This document shows positions 1 to 7,763 of a DNA stretch of 19,544 nucleotides, one piece after another. Location of the stretch: positions 1 to 19,544 of the forward strand of contig JAYTXY010000044.1 of NCBI GenBank assembly GCA_043742705.1, in the 5' to 3' direction. Origin of the DNA: JAPLDA01 sp043742705 (lineage in GTDB: Bacteria > Bacteroidota > Bacteroidia > AKYH767-A > 2013-40CM-41-45). Positions within the stretch are counted from its first letter, which is position 1. Each line of letters opens with the position of its first letter. The notes under the pieces are model-generated. The model saw only the letters and a list, made by a program, of their open reading frames with translations, had not been told where the DNA came from and did not search any database. The position numbers were made by a program, and so were the translations under genes.

Positions 1-1499
1 TGTCTCTCTCCTACCGGATTATTATCGGACAAGTTCCATACAGGGATTTCATCTTTGTAAGACCACCGCTTTCTCTTTACCTGCATGCATTTCCAATGCT
101 ATTTATTCCGGCAGCAGACCAACTCATTGCGAATCGATTTATCGCTTACGTTACATTTACACTCATTGCCTGGATTTCAACAGAAATCATCAGCAAACAT
201 TTCAACTTTGAAGAATTTAAATTAAACAAGTACCTTTTTTCCTGCATCACATTCATTTTTTCAGTTCACAATTTTCCGGCGATGGCGTGGTACACGACCG
301 ATGGAATCCTGCTGGGAGTAACCGGAATTTATTTCCTGTCCGTTCAGCCGACAAAAATCAAAATCGGTATAGGAATGTTGTTTCTTGTTGCATCAGCGCT
401 CACCAAACAATCTTTTTATCCTATGCCGCTTGCAGGACTGGCGTATTTATTTTTCACGCAGTCGAACAGAAACCTTATTACAGGAATTTTTTCTCTCATT
501 TGCATCGGCATACTTATTTACCTCGTTGCGATATGGAGTCATTTGTGGGAACCGTTTTTATCGTGGACAAGAGGTAGCACACGCATATCTGACGCACTTG
601 ACGCAGGAGTATGGACGTATTTCAACAAACGGATTGTAAAAATTCCACTGGCATGCACGGCACTTTTTCTTGTGTTGAAGTTTGGAATGAAATACTTTTT
701 AAAGACGACAATTGAAAACGGTTGGCTCATCATGGCATACCTGCTTACGATTTTCGTTTCCATTCTTTTCCGGACACGAATGACTGAGCCGATTCACTTC
801 CAACGACTCTATCCCCAGGTATTTTTACTGGTTTCAACTGCAGGAATATTTTATTGGTTGTTAAAGCAGGGAAAACAAAACGGATTATTTGTTCTTCTTC
901 TCATGCTGAGTTTATCGTGGTGCGCTTCAATCAGCTGGGGTTATCAGACGCCACTTCTTTTTGCAACACCTCTGGTTTTTGGAATCATCTGGGTGACAAA
1001 AGAGATTTTGTATTTCCGCCACATCAGGTTGCTATATTATTTTTTCCTCTTCGGAGGATTACTGTGCTTTTATTTCGCCAATGGAAATGCGTATTACGAC
1101 AGCAAGCGAAAAGACCTGGTGTATGATATGGGAAAAGTTTTTCCAAAACTCTCAGGAATAAAAAGTGACAAAGAAACCTTTGTCAAATACAGTGAAATAA
1201 AAATTCTCGCAGATCAATGTGGAAATAATTTCAAAACGCTGCCAAGTATTCCACTGGCAAATTTTTTGACGAACACGATTCCTCCTGCGGGAGTTGACTG
1301 GGCTTTGGATCGCGAAATCAATGATCATTTTGATGTGATCATGGGTGAGTTGACGAAAAGTAACTGCTGTGTTTTTGTTGAAAAAGATCCTGTCCTGAAA
1401 ATCACTTCGATCTGCCGCAGTACGGTTACGCAGGATGTGATGAGCAACTGGAAAAAAATCGGGGAGTCAAAATATTTTTACGTGTACAGAAAATTTTGA
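1..1499 (+). CDS. GT39/ArnT-like membrane glycosyltransferase, 5'-truncated
   Basis: The reading frame is open from the window edge (first full codon at 3), so the N-terminus is missing; the ATG at 96 is internal, because conserved sequence precedes it. The codons before it read PYRDFIFVRPPLSLY (from about 36), the first extracytoplasmic loop of GT-C enzymes of the GT39/ArnT type; the Asp at 45-47 sits where these families have their catalytic acidic residue. The rest is a series of hydrophobic helices followed by a soluble tail of about 120 residues ending near 1499. Such enzymes move a sugar from a polyprenyl-phosphate carrier to lipid A, protein or glycan on the outer face of the inner membrane. 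The acceptor cannot be told from sequence. Family confidence is good, substrate unknown. Confidence 0.8.
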   Translation, partial: SLSYRIIIGQVPYRDFIFVRPPLSLYLHAFPMLFIPAADQLIANRFIAYVTFTLIAWISTEIISKHFNFEEFKLNKYLFSCITFIFSVHNFPAMAWYTTDGILLGVTGIYFLSVQPTKIKIGIGMLFLVASALTKQSFYPMPLAGLAYLFFTQSNRNLITGIFSLICIGILIYLVAIWSHLWEPFLSWTRGSTRISDALDAGVWTYFNKRIVKIPLACTALFLVLKFGMKYFLKTTIENGWLIMAYLLTIFVSILFRTRMTEPIHFQRLYPQVFLLVSTAGIFYWLLKQGKQNGLFVLLLMLSLSWCASISWGYQTPLLFATPLVFGIIWVTKEILYFRHIRLLYYFFLFGGLLCFYFANGNAYYDSKRKDLVYDMGKVFPKLSGIKSDKETFVKYSEIKILADQCGNNFKTLPSIPLANFLTNTIPPAGVDWALDREINDHFDVIMGELTKSNCCVFVEKDPVLKITSICRSTVTQDVMSNWKKIGESKYFYVYRKF

Positions 1500-1525
1500 A
1501 AAAACCCTTGGAGAGAGATCGTTGA

Positions 1526-1813
1526 TTACCTCCCCTTATTCCACTTATCCGCTTTCCTCTTATTTTTTTTCATCCGCTTGCGGGTTTCTTTGGTCTGCAA
1601 TTTCATGCTCTGTTTCAAGGCATCCTTATCAGCTTTCTCTTGCTTGGCAACACGCTTCCCTTTCTTTTTTTCTGCTGCTTTCTGTTGTTTAGTAATAGGA
1701 TCATTTTGTTTTGGAGAACGTGCATCCAGATCCTGAGCAGATGTAACAACCGGCAAAAAAGCCAGTGCAGAAAACAAGAAGACTCGATGGAATCGTTTCA
1801 TGGCATTTTTCAT
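1526..1813 (-). CDS. Small basic secreted protein, function unknown
   Basis: I do not recognise a family. From the ATG at 1813 it has 95 residues; a start at 1843 would add ten residues ahead of the signal peptide, and 1801 is also possible. The N-terminus is a typical Sec signal (MKRFHRVFLFSALAFLP) with likely cleavage in VTSA|Q. The mature part is almost entirely Lys, Arg, Gln, Glu and Ala and ends in a strongly basic tail (MKKNKRKADKWNKGR), with no cysteine and no obvious fold; it is likely helical or disordered. It lies 44 bp downstream of the metal-binding lipoprotein on the same strand and could be co-transcribed with it. The start is uncertain because no clear Shine-Dalgarno sequence is present. 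Confidence 0.6.
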   Translation of the reverse strand: MKNAMKRFHRVFLFSALAFLPVVTSAQDLDARSPKQNDPITKQQKAAEKKKGKRVAKQEKADKDALKQSMKLQTKETRKRMKKNKRKADKWNKGR

Positions 1814-1857
1814 TGCTATTGTTCTGTTAACGAACAAGTCCATGCATTTATTTTGTC

Positions 1858-2097
1858 CTAGCTTTTCAATTCAAGATCCATTCCGCATTTAGAACATTTG
1901 GCGGGCTTGTCGCTTGTTTCTTCCGGATGCATCGGACATACATACATTGACCTCTGCGTTGAAGAATCAGAAGGAGCCGCAGTTTCCGTATTCAAAGAGT
2001 CTCCGGTTGCAGCGTCTGTTTTGTTTTCACTATTTTTACACGAAGTAACAGCGATTGCTGCAAGAAAAAGTACAGAGAGAATAATTTTTTTGTTCAT
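1858..2097 (-). CDS. Lipoprotein with heavy-metal-binding domain
   Basis: 79-residue lipoprotein. Residues 1-20 form a lipoprotein signal with lipobox VTSC (Cys20 the lipidation site), then a low-complexity Ser/Thr/Asp linker (21-50), then a compact C-terminal motif: YVCPMHPE (Cys54, His57) followed by KCSKCGMDLE (Cys68, Cys71, Met73). This YxCPMHP...CPxCGM pattern is the heavy-metal-binding domain found at the ends of CusB-type efflux adaptors and copper P-type ATPases. Here it is free-standing and lipid-anchored. It is expected to bind Cu, Ag, Zn or similar ions in the periplasm or at the outer membrane. No efflux pump gene is adjacent in this window. A good promoter lies just upstream (2121-2152). 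Confidence 0.85.
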   Translation of the reverse strand: MNKKIILSVLFLAAIAVTSCKNSENKTDAATGDSLNTETAAPSDSSTQRSMYVCPMHPEETSDKPAKCSKCGMDLELKS

Positions 2098-2120
2098 GGC
2101 ACGTTAATATTTTTCAACTT

Positions 2121-2152
2121 CAAAGATAAAAATAAGTGGACGAAGCAACAAA
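2121..2152 (-). promoter_or_regulatory. Bacteroidota-type promoter for the metal-binding lipoprotein
   Basis: On the minus strand TTTG (2152-2149) is followed after 20 bases by TATCTTTG (2128-2121), an exact TAnnTTTG -7 box. Expected transcription start is near 2114, giving a leader of about 17 bases before the ATG at 2097. Confidence 0.6.
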
Positions 2153-2174
2153 GACTACAACCGGATTTATTAAC

Positions 2175-2612
2175 ATGCATAAAAGAAAAGCGAACCGTTC
2201 TATTGTTTTTGTTTTACTCCTTGCAGTTTTTCCGTTCCTGAACCAATGCAAAAAAGAATCAAGCAGTATACCTAATACGTATGTAGATTTTTATGTCTAC
2301 CTCACTCAAACACCTTCGTTAAATTCCGTTGGCAACTGGGTATATCTCACTGGCGGTGTGAGAGGAATTATTCTTTTCAGAAAAAGTCAGAGTGAATTTG
2401 CCGCTTACGAACGCTGTTGTCCGTATGATCCAAATGCAGCAAACGCACGTATTGAAGTGGACGCGAGCAATATCATTGGTGTTGATCACAACTGCGGAAG
2501 TAAATTCGGGTTGTCTGACAATTCTATTTTAAACGGACCGTCTTCGAGACCTATGAAAACGTACTATGCCGACTATGATGCTTCAACACAGTCGGTGCAT
2601 GTTCATAGTTGA
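2175..2612 (+). CDS. Rieske-like lipoprotein with altered cluster ligands
   Basis: 145 residues from the ATG at 2175; an in-frame ATG at 2136 would add 13 residues before the signal peptide and is less likely. Hydrophobic signal (residues 8-23) with probable lipobox FLNQC (Cys25). The C-terminal half follows the Rieske [2Fe-2S] pattern: FAAYERCCPYD (75-85) for the first ligand loop, DHNCGSKFGLSD (104-115) for the second, then LNGPSSRPMKTY (119-130), matching the usual GPA..PL..Y. Canonical ligands are CxH and CxxH; here they read C82-P-Y84 and D104-H-N-C107, so only two cysteines remain in ligand positions, with an extra Cys81. It may bind a different metal or none. The 3' end overlaps the convergent deacetylase gene by 10 bp. 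Confidence 0.65.
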   Translation: MHKRKANRSIVFVLLLAVFPFLNQCKKESSSIPNTYVDFYVYLTQTPSLNSVGNWVYLTGGVRGIILFRKSQSEFAAYERCCPYDPNAANARIEVDASNIIGVDHNCGSKFGLSDNSILNGPSSRPMKTYYADYDASTQSVHVHS

Positions 2613-3274
2613 AAGTTTTCCTCAATGGCCCGAAACGAAAAATGTTGTGCTGAAAAATGTTCCAACACTTTTGGCAATGCGAAAAGCATCCTGTCTTTTG
2701 CTTTGATGCTGTCATGAAAAACCAGGATGGATCCGGACTTTGTATGATCAACGGCATTTCGAAAACATTTCTCTCCTGAAATTTTTTGATTGTAATCACG
2801 TGTCAACACATCCCACATTACAATTGAATAATCTTTTTTAAGGCGCGCGATCTGCGATGGTTTTATTTTTCCGTATGGTGGGCGGAAGAGGGACTTGCTA
2901 TTGGAAATTTTGAATTTTGAATTTTGAATTTTGAATTTTTCAACTTCCTGCTTTATGGTACCATTACATCCGGCTACATCTTCAATGTATTCTTTTGTCT
3001 TTGTCTTCCATCCATTTAAATGATGAAAGGTATGATTTCCAACAGCATGGCCATCTTCGAGTATTCTCCTGAAAATCTCAGGATACTTTTTCACATTTTC
3101 TCCGATGCAAAAAAAAGTAGCCTTCGCCTTAAATTTTTTTAAGATGTCGAGAGTTTGTGGAGTTACTTCGGGAACAGGGCCGTCATCGAATGTGAGAAAA
3201 AGAGTCGGGTCAGTGACAGGCATACGCCATGTTACTGACCCGAACAGTTTTTGAATAACGAGTGGTACGTTCAT
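2603..3274 (-). CDS. Polysaccharide deacetylase (NodB homology domain)
   Basis: 223 residues, a single CE4/NodB domain removing N- or O-acetyl groups from a polysaccharide. Motifs in order: TFDDGP (28-33; Asp30 catalytic base, Asp31 metal ligand), NHTFHH (80-85; His81 and His85 metal ligands), RPPYGK (131-136), WDVLTRDY (154-161) and LVFHDS (184-189; His187). All catalytic residues are present. No signal peptide is evident. Just before the RPPYG motif, residues 113-127 are a low-complexity insert (KFKIQNS then KFKISNS) encoded by a heptanucleotide tandem repeat. The gene starts 9 bp after the stop of the GT117-like gene on the same strand, so the two probably form one transcript; a role in modifying a surface glycan made nearby is an inference. 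Confidence 0.9.
   Translation of the reverse strand: MNVPLVIQKLFGSVTWRMPVTDPTLFLTFDDGPVPEVTPQTLDILKKFKAKATFFCIGENVKKYPEIFRRILEDGHAVGNHTFHHLNGWKTKTKEYIEDVAGCNGTIKQEVEKFKIQNSKFKISNSKSLFRPPYGKIKPSQIARLKKDYSIVMWDVLTRDYNQKISGEKCFRNAVDHTKSGSILVFHDSIKAKDRMLFALPKVLEHFSAQHFSFRAIEENFQL
2906..2939 (-). repeat. In-frame heptanucleotide tandem repeat inside the deacetylase gene
   Basis: On the plus strand AATTTTG occurs four times in a row (2906-2933) plus six more matching bases. Three units make 21 bp, so seven residues repeat in the protein. The array is perfect at DNA level, which codon constraint does not require. Confidence 0.9.
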
Positions 3275-3283
3275 CTGAGAGAA

Positions 3284-6200
3284 TCAGAATCCCGCTTTTG
3301 CTGCAAGGTCTTTAAACTTCTTATCAACCTGCGCAGCAAGTTCTTTCTGATTGGTCTGTTGTAATATTTGCGACAACGCCTGCATGATGTACAATGCCTG
3401 GTTCATGTCGGCATCCACCAGTTTGAAATACTTAGTGCCTTTCAGAGAGAAGTAATAATTAAGATTGTCAGAATAGATGTCGGATAATCGACTTGCAATG
3501 GCATTCGCTTTTCCAACAAGCTCCTTTTGCTTGTTCATTTCAACATCTGTTTTCTGAATAGTTGAATCCGACTGATTCATTGCTCCTCCTACACGATAAT
3601 AGAGCTCAGCGATACGAGCCATAAAATAATTATACGGAACCGTTTTGTCAGGCATTATCTCAATACACTTGTCCAAAACGGTAATGGCTGAATCGCGTTT
3701 GCCCTCTGCAAGCAATTCTTCAGCAAGTCGCGAAAAATTGATGCGGAAATTAGTTGTCATCCGAAGGTTGTTCTCATCAAGATATACGCGCTCATCATTC
3801 ATGTTTCCCCACTCAAATTTTTTCATCATGTTATTATACATGACGTTCGTCTCAACACGACCGGGAACAACATCTGACTTCGATTCCGTTCTGATAGGAA
3901 CCAACCTGTATGCAATTCCTTCCAACTGGAAATATGGAGTAAGATTCAGGTAATTTTCAGCACCCACTGTGGTGGCAAAATAAATCGGACGTTTCCAGTT
4001 GTTGTTGGCGATGATGTTAAGAATCATCAGATCATTTTTCATCAGGTAATTTCCATTCAGCGACCATTCCATCGTCTTTACAATTTTTCCTGCATTTTCT
4101 TTGGAAACGGTTCCGCTATTTACAGCTGCTGCCGAATCTATTGTGTACTTGATATTCTTTGTTGGAAAATAATTTACCTCCTCACCATTATTCGTTCTTG
4201 CCTTCGATTGCGCGTCATCACTTCCCATAAAATCTACAAGTTCTTTCAGCTCAACCGGATCTTTTAATTTGCGATCATAAAAAGGAATGTAGTCGCGTCT
4301 TCCAAGCATGTATTTATCGGGAGTCCATGAAAGAGGAATCGCATCAGAGTCATAATATTTTCTGCGGAGCTGATCGATGTACCAATCCGTATTCAGGAGA
4401 CTGAGATTCACGACACGAATATCCGTCCGGATGTTTTCTACTTCCTGCGCATACCAAAGAGGGAATGTATCGTTGTCACCGTTGGTAAAGATGATGGCGT
4501 TTCGTTCGCATGAGTTGAGATAATCGGCTGCAAAATCACGTGACGTATATCGGTGTGAACGATCGTGATCATCCCACTCTGCTCTTGCCATGATACCCGG
4601 AACAAGGACAAGACAGGCAAGTGTAGCAGCAATTGAAGCCGTAGCTCCCGGAAGTTTTTTCCGGAGGAGTTCAATGATGGACAACACGCCAAGCCCGATC
4701 CACATAGCAAATGCATACGTTGATCCTGCATATGCATAATCCCGTTCACGCGGCTGAAGTGGCGGACCATTCAGGTAAATAACGATGGCAATACCGGTGA
4801 AGAAAAATAACAGCAACACGACCCATGCATCCTTTTTATCACGTGTGAAATGAAATACCATTCCGATTATTCCGAGGATGAAAGGAAGGAAATACATCTG
4901 GTTGCGCGCCTTGTTATTTTTCATACTCTCAGGAAGTTTATCCTGAGGACCCAATCTCATTTCATCAATGAACTTAATTCCACACAGCCAGTTTCCTTTT
5001 GTAATTCCGCCGGGGCCCTGAATGTCGTTCTGACGTCCTGCATAATTCCATAAGAAATAGCGCCAGTACATTTCTCCTAACTGGTAGACAAATAAAAATT
5101 TAAGATTCTCTCCAAAGGTTGGAGTTCGATCACCTTTAATATCAGCCCACTTCTTATATTCTGCAACATGATTTGCCTGTGAACTGTACATCCTTGGAAA
5201 AATTGTACAATCTTTCGGATCATAAATAGGAATAATTTTCTCACCAGCTTCCACGTATTTATTTTCCCATGGAACTTTTGCATAGTTCATTCCACCCTTT
5301 TTCTGGTCAATCACTTTTGCATTGTAATACTGACCTGTAAACAACGGGCGATCACCGTATTGTTCACGGTTCAGGTACGATTCAATATTGAAAACATTTT
5401 CAGGGTTGTTCTCATCCAAAGGAGGATTGGCGAGTGAACGGATGATCACCTGTCCGAAGGAAGAATAGCCGATCAGGATAAAAAGAAAACAAAGAATGGC
5501 AGTATTCCAGTTGTAGAGCTTTTTACGTTTCGTGTACTTCAAACCGAAAATAATTCCGCCAATAATCAGAATGGAATAAAAAATGATTCCCGCACCGAAT
5601 GGTAAACCAAATGAATTGACGAAGAGTAATTCGAATTTCGAAGCAAGGCTGATGATTCCCTGGATAATTCCATATTGAACAAATCCAAGAATGGCAATTG
5701 ACAAAATGGAAGTATAGATAATTCCCTTTGTCGTTATAGGATAGCGCCTGAAATAATAAACAAAGGCAATAGTAGGAATGGTAAGGAGGTTGAGTAAATG
5801 GACTCCGATTGACAATCCCATGAGATAAGCGATGAGAATGATCCATCGCATCGAATGTTTTTCGTCTGCAACATTTTCCCATTTGAAGATCATCCAGAAA
5901 TTGATCGCAGTAAAGAATGCTGAACTTGCATAGACCTCACCCTCTACTGCAGAGAACCAGAACGAATCCGAGAACGTGTAAGCCAGCGCTCCGACCAATC
6001 CTGCACCCATGATGGAAAGAATTTTTTCATCCGTTTCCTGTCCTTTTCCGATCACAATTTTCTTCGCAAGAGCTGTGATGGTCCAGAAGAGAAACAAAAT
6101 AGTGAAGGCACTCATTAGTGCTGAAAGAATGTTCACCATGATCGGATACATTTTCACATTGTCTCCGCCGAAAAGGATGAATACCCTTCCAAGCATCAGA

Positions 6201-6370
6201 AACAAAGGCGCTCCGGGCGGGTGACCCACTTCCAGTTTGTTGGCAGTAGCGATGAACTCTCCGCAATCCCAGAAACTTCCCGTTGGCTCGATGGTGGAGA
6301 TGTAAACGAATGCTGCAATGAAAAATACAATCCAGCCGACAATGTTGTTTATTCTCTGATAGTTTTTCAT
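3284..6370 (-). CDS. GT117-like (DUF2723) multi-pass membrane protein
   Basis: 1028 residues, the normal size for this Bacteroidota family. After the first transmembrane helix (about 11-30) comes the hallmark loop STIEPTGSFWDCGEFIA (Asp35, Glu38) and KLEVGHPPGAPLFL (46-58, with GHPPG at 49-53). These place it in the DUF2723 family, related to eukaryotic TMEM260, a protein O-mannosyltransferase (CAZy GT117). About a dozen further membrane helices follow up to roughly residue 600, then a soluble region; residues about 876-925 look like a helical TPR-like repeat. The likely role is lipid-linked sugar transfer to exported proteins or glycan, but the acceptor is unknown. Upstream, TACCTTCG (6406-6399, minus) is a one-mismatch -7 box. 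The deacetylase gene follows after 9 bp. Confidence 0.85.
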   Translation of the reverse strand: MKNYQRINNIVGWIVFFIAAFVYISTIEPTGSFWDCGEFIATANKLEVGHPPGAPLFLMLGRVFILFGGDNVKMYPIMVNILSALMSAFTILFLFWTITALAKKIVIGKGQETDEKILSIMGAGLVGALAYTFSDSFWFSAVEGEVYASSAFFTAINFWMIFKWENVADEKHSMRWIILIAYLMGLSIGVHLLNLLTIPTIAFVYYFRRYPITTKGIIYTSILSIAILGFVQYGIIQGIISLASKFELLFVNSFGLPFGAGIIFYSILIIGGIIFGLKYTKRKKLYNWNTAILCFLFILIGYSSFGQVIIRSLANPPLDENNPENVFNIESYLNREQYGDRPLFTGQYYNAKVIDQKKGGMNYAKVPWENKYVEAGEKIIPIYDPKDCTIFPRMYSSQANHVAEYKKWADIKGDRTPTFGENLKFLFVYQLGEMYWRYFLWNYAGRQNDIQGPGGITKGNWLCGIKFIDEMRLGPQDKLPESMKNNKARNQMYFLPFILGIIGMVFHFTRDKKDAWVVLLLFFFTGIAIVIYLNGPPLQPRERDYAYAGSTYAFAMWIGLGVLSIIELLRKKLPGATASIAATLACLVLVPGIMARAEWDDHDRSHRYTSRDFAADYLNSCERNAIIFTNGDNDTFPLWYAQEVENIRTDIRVVNLSLLNTDWYIDQLRRKYYDSDAIPLSWTPDKYMLGRRDYIPFYDRKLKDPVELKELVDFMGSDDAQSKARTNNGEEVNYFPTKNIKYTIDSAAAVNSGTVSKENAGKIVKTMEWSLNGNYLMKNDLMILNIIANNNWKRPIYFATTVGAENYLNLTPYFQLEGIAYRLVPIRTESKSDVVPGRVETNVMYNNMMKKFEWGNMNDERVYLDENNLRMTTNFRINFSRLAEELLAEGKRDSAITVLDKCIEIMPDKTVPYNYFMARIAELYYRVGGAMNQSDSTIQKTDVEMNKQKELVGKANAIASRLSDIYSDNLNYYFSLKGTKYFKLVDADMNQALYIMQALSQILQQTNQKELAAQVDKKFKDLAAKAGF

Positions 6371-6503
6371 AGGTATGCTAAAAGTAAGATAGCGTGCGAA
6401 GGTAAAAAATAAATGGAAAAATGCTCTTTTTCTAACGATGCTTAACTTTTCCTTCCGAAAAAAAAACAGAGACCTAGTAGAGTAAACTTATCCCTGACAT
6501 TTC

Positions 6504-6511
6504 TACCTTTG
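6504..6511 (+). promoter_or_regulatory. Putative -7 box of the methyltransferase promoter
   Basis: TACCTTTG matches TAnnTTTG exactly. No convincing -33 TTTG is seen at the right distance. If it is used, transcription starts near 6518 and the whole 8-bp repeat array lies in the mRNA leader. Confidence 0.45.
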
Positions 6512-6525
6512 TGACCCTTTTTAAT

Positions 6526-6621
6526 TTGGTTGATTGGTTGATTGGTTGATTGGTTGATTGGTTGATTGGTTGATTGGTTGATTGGTTGATTGGTTGATTG
6601 GTTGATTGGTTGATTGGTTGA
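6526..6621. repeat. Octanucleotide tandem array, 12 copies
   Basis: GGTTGATT is repeated without interruption (11 full units from 6528 to 6615 plus flanking partial units, 96 bp in all). Copies are identical, so the array is young or under active slippage. It lies in the 281-bp region between the divergent GT117-like and methyltransferase genes, downstream of the predicted promoter of the latter. Confidence 0.95.
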
Positions 6622-6623
6622 AT

Positions 6624-6644
6624 CATAATTCATAATTCATAATT
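6624..6644. repeat. Heptanucleotide array abutting the methyltransferase start
   Basis: Three perfect copies of CATAATT, ending 7 bp before the ATG at 6652. It follows the octanucleotide array directly but has a different unit. Confidence 0.9.
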
Positions 6645-6651
6645 CGATTAT

Positions 6652-7425
6652 ATGGGTAGCCACGAAAGAGCATTGCAGGATGAAGCAAACAACGTAACGT
6701 ACCAGCGTTGCCAGTTTGCGTACGAGTTTGTAAAACCGTTGATCACCGGAAAGGATGTATTGGATGTCGGTTGCGGACTTGCTTATGGCACTGCACTGAT
6801 GGCGGAATCAGCGAAAAAGATCACCGGCATTGACTACGACCAGACAACCGTTGAAGATAACAGACAACGGTACAACTCGGTTCAGAACCTTGATTTCAAG
6901 CATGGATCAGTACCTCCGCTTCCGTTTCCCGACCAGGCTTTTGATGTGGTGACAGCTTTTCACTTCATCGAGCATGTGCATCCAAGGAAAGAGTTCATTA
7001 AAGAATGTCTTCGTGTAGTGAGACCGGGAGGAAAAGTGATTATTTCAACTCCTAACATTAAAAAATCGCTGGCGAGGAATCCTTTTCATGTTCATGAATA
7101 CACGTTCGATGAAATGAATAAGGAAGTTTCTCTCTTCACGAATCAAATTGAGTTGATGGGATTAAACGCCACCGAAAGGGTTCAAAAGTATTATGAAGAG
7201 AACGGAAAATTTGTGAGGATGATTTTAAAGTTCGACATCTTAGGGCTTCATAAAATTCTTCCGGCAAAAATTCTTTTTGTCCCGTACAATTGGATTACCA
7301 GCCTGATGCGCAACAAGCTGAAGGAAAAAATTTCAGAAACAGCTTCAATAACAATGAAAGATTTCTTCCTTCAGAAAAATGATCTGGATAACTGTTGGGA
7401 TATTTTTGTAGTCGCAGGAAAATAA
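6652..7425 (+). CDS. Class I SAM-dependent methyltransferase
   Basis: 257 residues. Motif I is VLDVGCGLAYGTA (36-48), the glycine-rich SAM-binding loop. The acidic residue after strand 2 is in GIDYD (Asp61), and the UbiE/Methyltransf_11-type motif FDVVTAFHFIEHV spans 97-109, followed by RVVRPGGKVIISTPN (121-135). The C-terminal 120 residues are more variable and presumably shape the acceptor site. The first residues (MGSHERALQDEAN) look like a natural N-terminus, and the ATG lies just past two tandem repeat arrays. The substrate is not recognisable; the divergent glycosyltransferase and deacetylase genes suggest, weakly, a sugar or lipid acceptor. Confidence 0.85.
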   Translation: MGSHERALQDEANNVTYQRCQFAYEFVKPLITGKDVLDVGCGLAYGTALMAESAKKITGIDYDQTTVEDNRQRYNSVQNLDFKHGSVPPLPFPDQAFDVVTAFHFIEHVHPRKEFIKECLRVVRPGGKVIISTPNIKKSLARNPFHVHEYTFDEMNKEVSLFTNQIELMGLNATERVQKYYEENGKFVRMILKFDILGLHKILPAKILFVPYNWITSLMRNKLKEKISETASITMKDFFLQKNDLDNCWDIFVVAGK

Positions 7426-7465
7426 GAAGAATCGGGGAATCGCTCTTAATTTTTGCCCTCAATTC

Positions 7466-7495
7466 TTGTAAGAAAGAAACTTTCTCTTACTTTTG
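7466..7495 (+). promoter_or_regulatory. Promoter of tRNA-Gln
   Basis: TTG (7466-7468), 19 bases, then TACTTTTG (7488-7495), an exact TAnnTTTG. The expected start near 7502 falls just before the mature tRNA 5' end at 7508. Confidence 0.7.
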
Positions 7496-7507
7496 CCGTC
7501 CCAAAAT

Positions 7508-7580
7508 TGTCCTATGGTGTAACTGGCAACACGCTTGATTTTGATTCAAGAAAGTCTAGGTTCGAGCCCTAGTAGGACAA
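7508..7580 (+). tRNA. tRNA-Gln (anticodon TTG)
   Basis: A full cloverleaf can be drawn. Acceptor TGTCCTA (7508-7514) pairs with TAGGACA (7573-7579), with A7580 as discriminator. D-stem GTGT (7517-7520) pairs with ACAC (7529-7532). The anticodon arm is 7534-7538 with 7546-7550, and the anticodon TTG at 7541-7543. T-stem CTAGG (7556-7560) pairs with CCTAG (7568-7572) around the loop TTCGAGC. The 3' CCA is not encoded (CTT follows). The U1-A72 acceptor end is usual for tRNA-Gln. Confidence 0.97.
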
Positions 7581-7604
7581 CTTCAAAATATTGATTGGCA
7601 ATAT

Positions 7605-7637
7605 AAAGCTCCTAGAATCAGGAGCTTTTGTTTTTTT
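7605..7637 (+). terminator. Intrinsic terminator of tRNA-Gln
   Basis: Perfect 9-bp stem AAAGCTCCT (7605-7613) / AGGAGCTTT (7620-7628) with a 6-base loop, followed by a T-rich run to 7637. Confidence 0.85.
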
Positions 7638-7763
7638 ATTGGGCTCTCGCTTGTTACTTTCTACCGTGATTTATGCACGTTTGTGATACCTTTTTTGCTC
7701 CCGTATTTTTTCAAAGGCACACAAACAAGGAAACAATAAATTCCAGTACACTAAAATTACCAA

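Noticed and set aside
96..98. ATG at 96 as the true start of the first gene
   Set aside because: The codons before it encode the conserved PYRDF...RPP loop, so the gene extends beyond the window edge.
6442..6633. 63-residue minus-strand ORF of repeating Asn-Gln-Pro-Ile
   Set aside because: It is only the translation of the 8-bp tandem repeat; no start signal and no homology-like sequence outside the repeat.
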